A stretch of DNA of 7,308 bases from Anaerotignum sp. Lineage in GTDB: Bacteria; Bacillota; Clostridia; Lachnospirales; Anaerotignaceae. Of this stretch, positions 6,479-7,308 are shown one piece after another. Location: NCBI GenBank assembly GCA_017442465.1, contig JAFRZQ010000026.1:1-7308 (forward strand), in the 5' to 3' direction. The notes under the pieces were generated by a model. It was given only the letters and a program-made list of their open reading frames with translations, ran no database searches and was not told the origin of the DNA. Each line of letters opens with the position of its first letter. The first letter of the stretch is position 1. A program made the translations under genes and the position numbers.

Positions 6479-6513
6479 TGTATGGGTACAATGATTAAAA
6501 TTGAACCCATACA
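6479..6513. promoter_or_regulatory. 35-bp near-perfect dyad, candidate operator between divergent transporter genes
   Basis: TGTATGGGT-A-CAAT at 6479-6492 and ATTG-A-ACCCATACA at 6500-6513 are inverted repeats agreeing at 13 of 14 positions around the seven-base centre GATTAAA. The dyad ends ten bases upstream of the proposed -35 box of the minus-strand gene and lies about 60-95 bases upstream of the likely plus-strand start of transcription. That placement suits a regulator acting on one or both genes. No regulator gene is in the window, so the binding protein is unknown. There is no T-run, so it is not a terminator. Confidence -1.
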
Positions 6514-6558
6514 ATTTACATATAACAGACGGAAAAGGTGGTTTGCTGAATTTTGGTG

Positions 6559-6567
6559 TGATACAAT
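6559..6567 (+). promoter_or_regulatory. candidate extended -10 promoter of the ECF S-component gene
   Basis: TGATACAAT is an extended -10 element (TG, one base, then TACAAT at 6562-6567). No good -35 hexamer is seen at normal distance. A start near 6574 would leave a leader of about 30 bases, too short for a riboswitch. This is a tentative call. Confidence -1.
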
Positions 6568-6588
6568 CAAATCATCAAAGAAATGAGT

Positions 6589-6595
6589 AAGGTGG
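6589..6595 (+). promoter_or_regulatory. ribosome binding site that decides the ECF S-component start
   Basis: AAGGTGG is eight bases before the ATG at 6604. The in-frame ATG at 6583 has no ribosome binding site and would itself contain this site in its first codons, so 6604 is preferred. Confidence -1.
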
Positions 6596-6603
6596 TTTTA
6601 CAA

Positions 6604-7116
6604 ATGAGAAGCGAAACATCGATCAAAACACTGACAAAAATGGCAATGATGGCAACGATCACCTTCGTTGGCATTTATGCGGTAAAGGTACCTGTACCAA
6701 ACGGTTATGTGCATATTGGGGATTGTATGATCTTTTTGAGCGTACTTTTGCTGGGAGCCAAAAGAGGTGCTCTGGCAGGCGGCATCGGCGCAGCAATGGC
6801 AGACCTTCTGGCAGGCTATATGCACTGGGTATTCCCCACATTTATCATAAAATATATCATGGCAGTCATCATGGGGCAGTTCGTGGAAAAAATCATGCCG
6901 ACGATGAAATGGAACTGGCTGATCGGTGCTGCTGTGGGCGGAATTGTCCAGATCATTCTGTATTTTGTGGCAGATACGGTGATGTTTGGCATGGCACTGG
7001 GTATCGCGGATATTCCGGGCAATGTGATCCAGACTGTGGCAGGGATCATCCTGACCGGTGTGATGGTAGGATTGTTCAATAAATCCGGTATTATGGGCAG
7101 ACTGAAGGATATATAA
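6604..7116 (+). CDS. ECF transporter S component (PF07155-like, vitamin or precursor uptake)
   Basis: The product is a 170-aa membrane protein from the ATG at 6604. It resembles the substrate-binding S components of energy-coupling-factor transporters of the PF07155/HmpT type: a short basic N-terminus and about five to six hydrophobic segments (about 12-29, 40-50, 54-72, 76-97, 105-125, 138-158). The conserved block runs from 'GYVHIGD' (34-40) through 'LLLGAKRGALAGGIGAAMADLLAGY' in two parts (48-72) to 'FIIKYIMAVIMG' (80-91). In this family that block precedes the segment that contacts the shared EcfT/EcfA1/EcfA2 energising module, which is not encoded here and is usually elsewhere on the chromosome (group II ECF). 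Relatives have been linked to riboflavin, hydroxymethylpyrimidine or pyridoxine; this sequence does not tell which. No riboswitch is seen upstream. A terminator follows directly. Confidence -1.
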   Translation: MRSETSIKTLTKMAMMATITFVGIYAVKVPVPNGYVHIGDCMIFLSVLLLGAKRGALAGGIGAAMADLLAGYMHWVFPTFIIKYIMAVIMGQFVEKIMPTMKWNWLIGAAVGGIVQIILYFVADTVMFGMALGIADIPGNVIQTVAGIILTGVMVGLFNKSGIMGRLKDI

Positions 7117-7123
7117 AAAGAAT

Positions 7124-7156
7124 GGGTCTATCTGAAAACAGATAGACCCTGTTTTT
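7124..7156 (+). terminator. bidirectional intrinsic terminator after the ECF S-component gene
   Basis: GGGTCTATCTG at 7124-7134 pairs perfectly with CAGATAGACCC at 7139-7149 around an AAAA loop, then TGTTTTT. On the minus strand the stem is followed by ATTCTTTTTA, so it should also stop the convergent gene, whose stop codon overlaps the plus-strand T-run. Confidence -1.
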
Positions 7157-7308
7157 ATGCTTCTGTTTTTGTGGCTGTTTTCGCAAAATGGCGCAGGGCG
7201 CTCATGGTACGGATCTCACTGCCGTTTTCCGTAATGGTCTGTTTCACATCCTGGGGCAGGTCTTTATAAAAATTTTTTGCCCGTTCATTGTTTAACAGCA
7301 TATCAGCC
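7155..7308 (-). CDS. C-terminal end of an unrecognised protein (5' truncated by window)
   Basis: On the minus strand the frame is open from the window edge through 50 codons to a TAA at 7157-7155, ending '...SALRHFAKTATKTEA'. The visible part contains 'LLNNERAKNFYKDLPQDVKQTI', which resembles the short 'A-K-x-F/Y-x-x-LP-x-x-V' helical segments in many small clostridial proteins of unknown function. An ATG in the third visible codon could in principle be the start of a 48-aa protein. I see no ribosome binding site in the few bases before it, so continuation beyond the window is more likely. The call rests on the open frame, plausible codon use and a shared terminator immediately after the stop. 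Function unknown. Confidence -1.
   Translation of the reverse strand, partial: ADMLLNNERAKNFYKDLPQDVKQTITENGSEIRTMSALRHFAKTATKTEA

Noticed and set aside
6425..6603. Possible riboswitch upstream of the ECF S component
   Set aside because: The likely transcription start leaves only about 30 bases of leader, and I see no thiamine pyrophosphate, FMN or other conserved aptamer core.
6723..7082. Alternative-frame ORFs on both strands over the ECF S-component gene
   Set aside because: The frame starting at 6604 has a good ribosome binding site and clear membrane-protein and S-component motifs. The others are shadows.
1..7308. Mobile element, prophage, CRISPR or defence system
   Set aside because: No transposase, integrase, phage, cas or toxin-antitoxin-like gene, no regularly spaced repeat array and no tRNA are visible. 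Gene content is housekeeping, transport and small accessory proteins.

Overview
The window reads as chromosome from an anaerobic, low-to-moderate GC member of the Bacillota, most likely Clostridia. The grounds are strong AGGAGG-type ribosome binding sites, a perfect CIRCE operator in front of clpB, an energy-coupling-factor vitamin transporter S component, a four-cysteine LUD protein, and a GHL10-type glycosidase carrying the tandem 'YTI-x-DYTYxKLRDIA' stalk repeats common in clostridial exoproteins. I cannot name a genus from sequence alone.

Positions 1-2308, plus strand: a tightly packed run of five genes that ends at a strong intrinsic terminator. It holds the 3' end of a GHL10-like secreted protein, a LUD-domain protein, an unrecognised 79-aa soluble protein, an unrecognised 77-aa protein with two membrane spans, and a YbjQ/UPF0145 protein whose ribosome binding site and start lie inside the end of the preceding gene. 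Gaps are 17, 12 and 16 bases and then a 20-base overlap, so cotranscription is likely. No promoter is visible, and it probably lies upstream of the window.

Positions 2309-5065, plus strand: a single-gene heat-shock unit. A sigma-A-type promoter is interleaved with a perfect CIRCE (HrcA) operator. It is followed by a leader of about 70 bases and by full-length clpB (861 aa from the preferred ATG), then an intrinsic terminator.

Positions 5066-5227: a non-coding stretch unusually dense in inverted repeats, lying between convergent clpB and the minus-strand transporter gene. I cannot assign it to a known family.

Positions 5228-7156: a divergent pair, a minus-strand MFS transporter of the CynX/NimT type and a plus-strand ECF S component. 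They are separated by about 210 bases that hold promoter candidates for both genes and a long near-perfect dyad, plausibly an operator. A bidirectional terminator follows the S component. The window ends in the C-terminal 50 codons of a minus-strand gene that runs off the edge.

Overall this is mostly ordinary core and transport gene content. I see no insertion sequence, phage gene, CRISPR array, tRNA or rRNA, and no convincing undescribed defence or mobile system. The items most worth a second look are the hairpin-rich intergenic block, the 35-bp dyad between the two transporter genes, the two small unidentified proteins between the LUD and YbjQ genes, and the mini-ORFs in the clpB leader.
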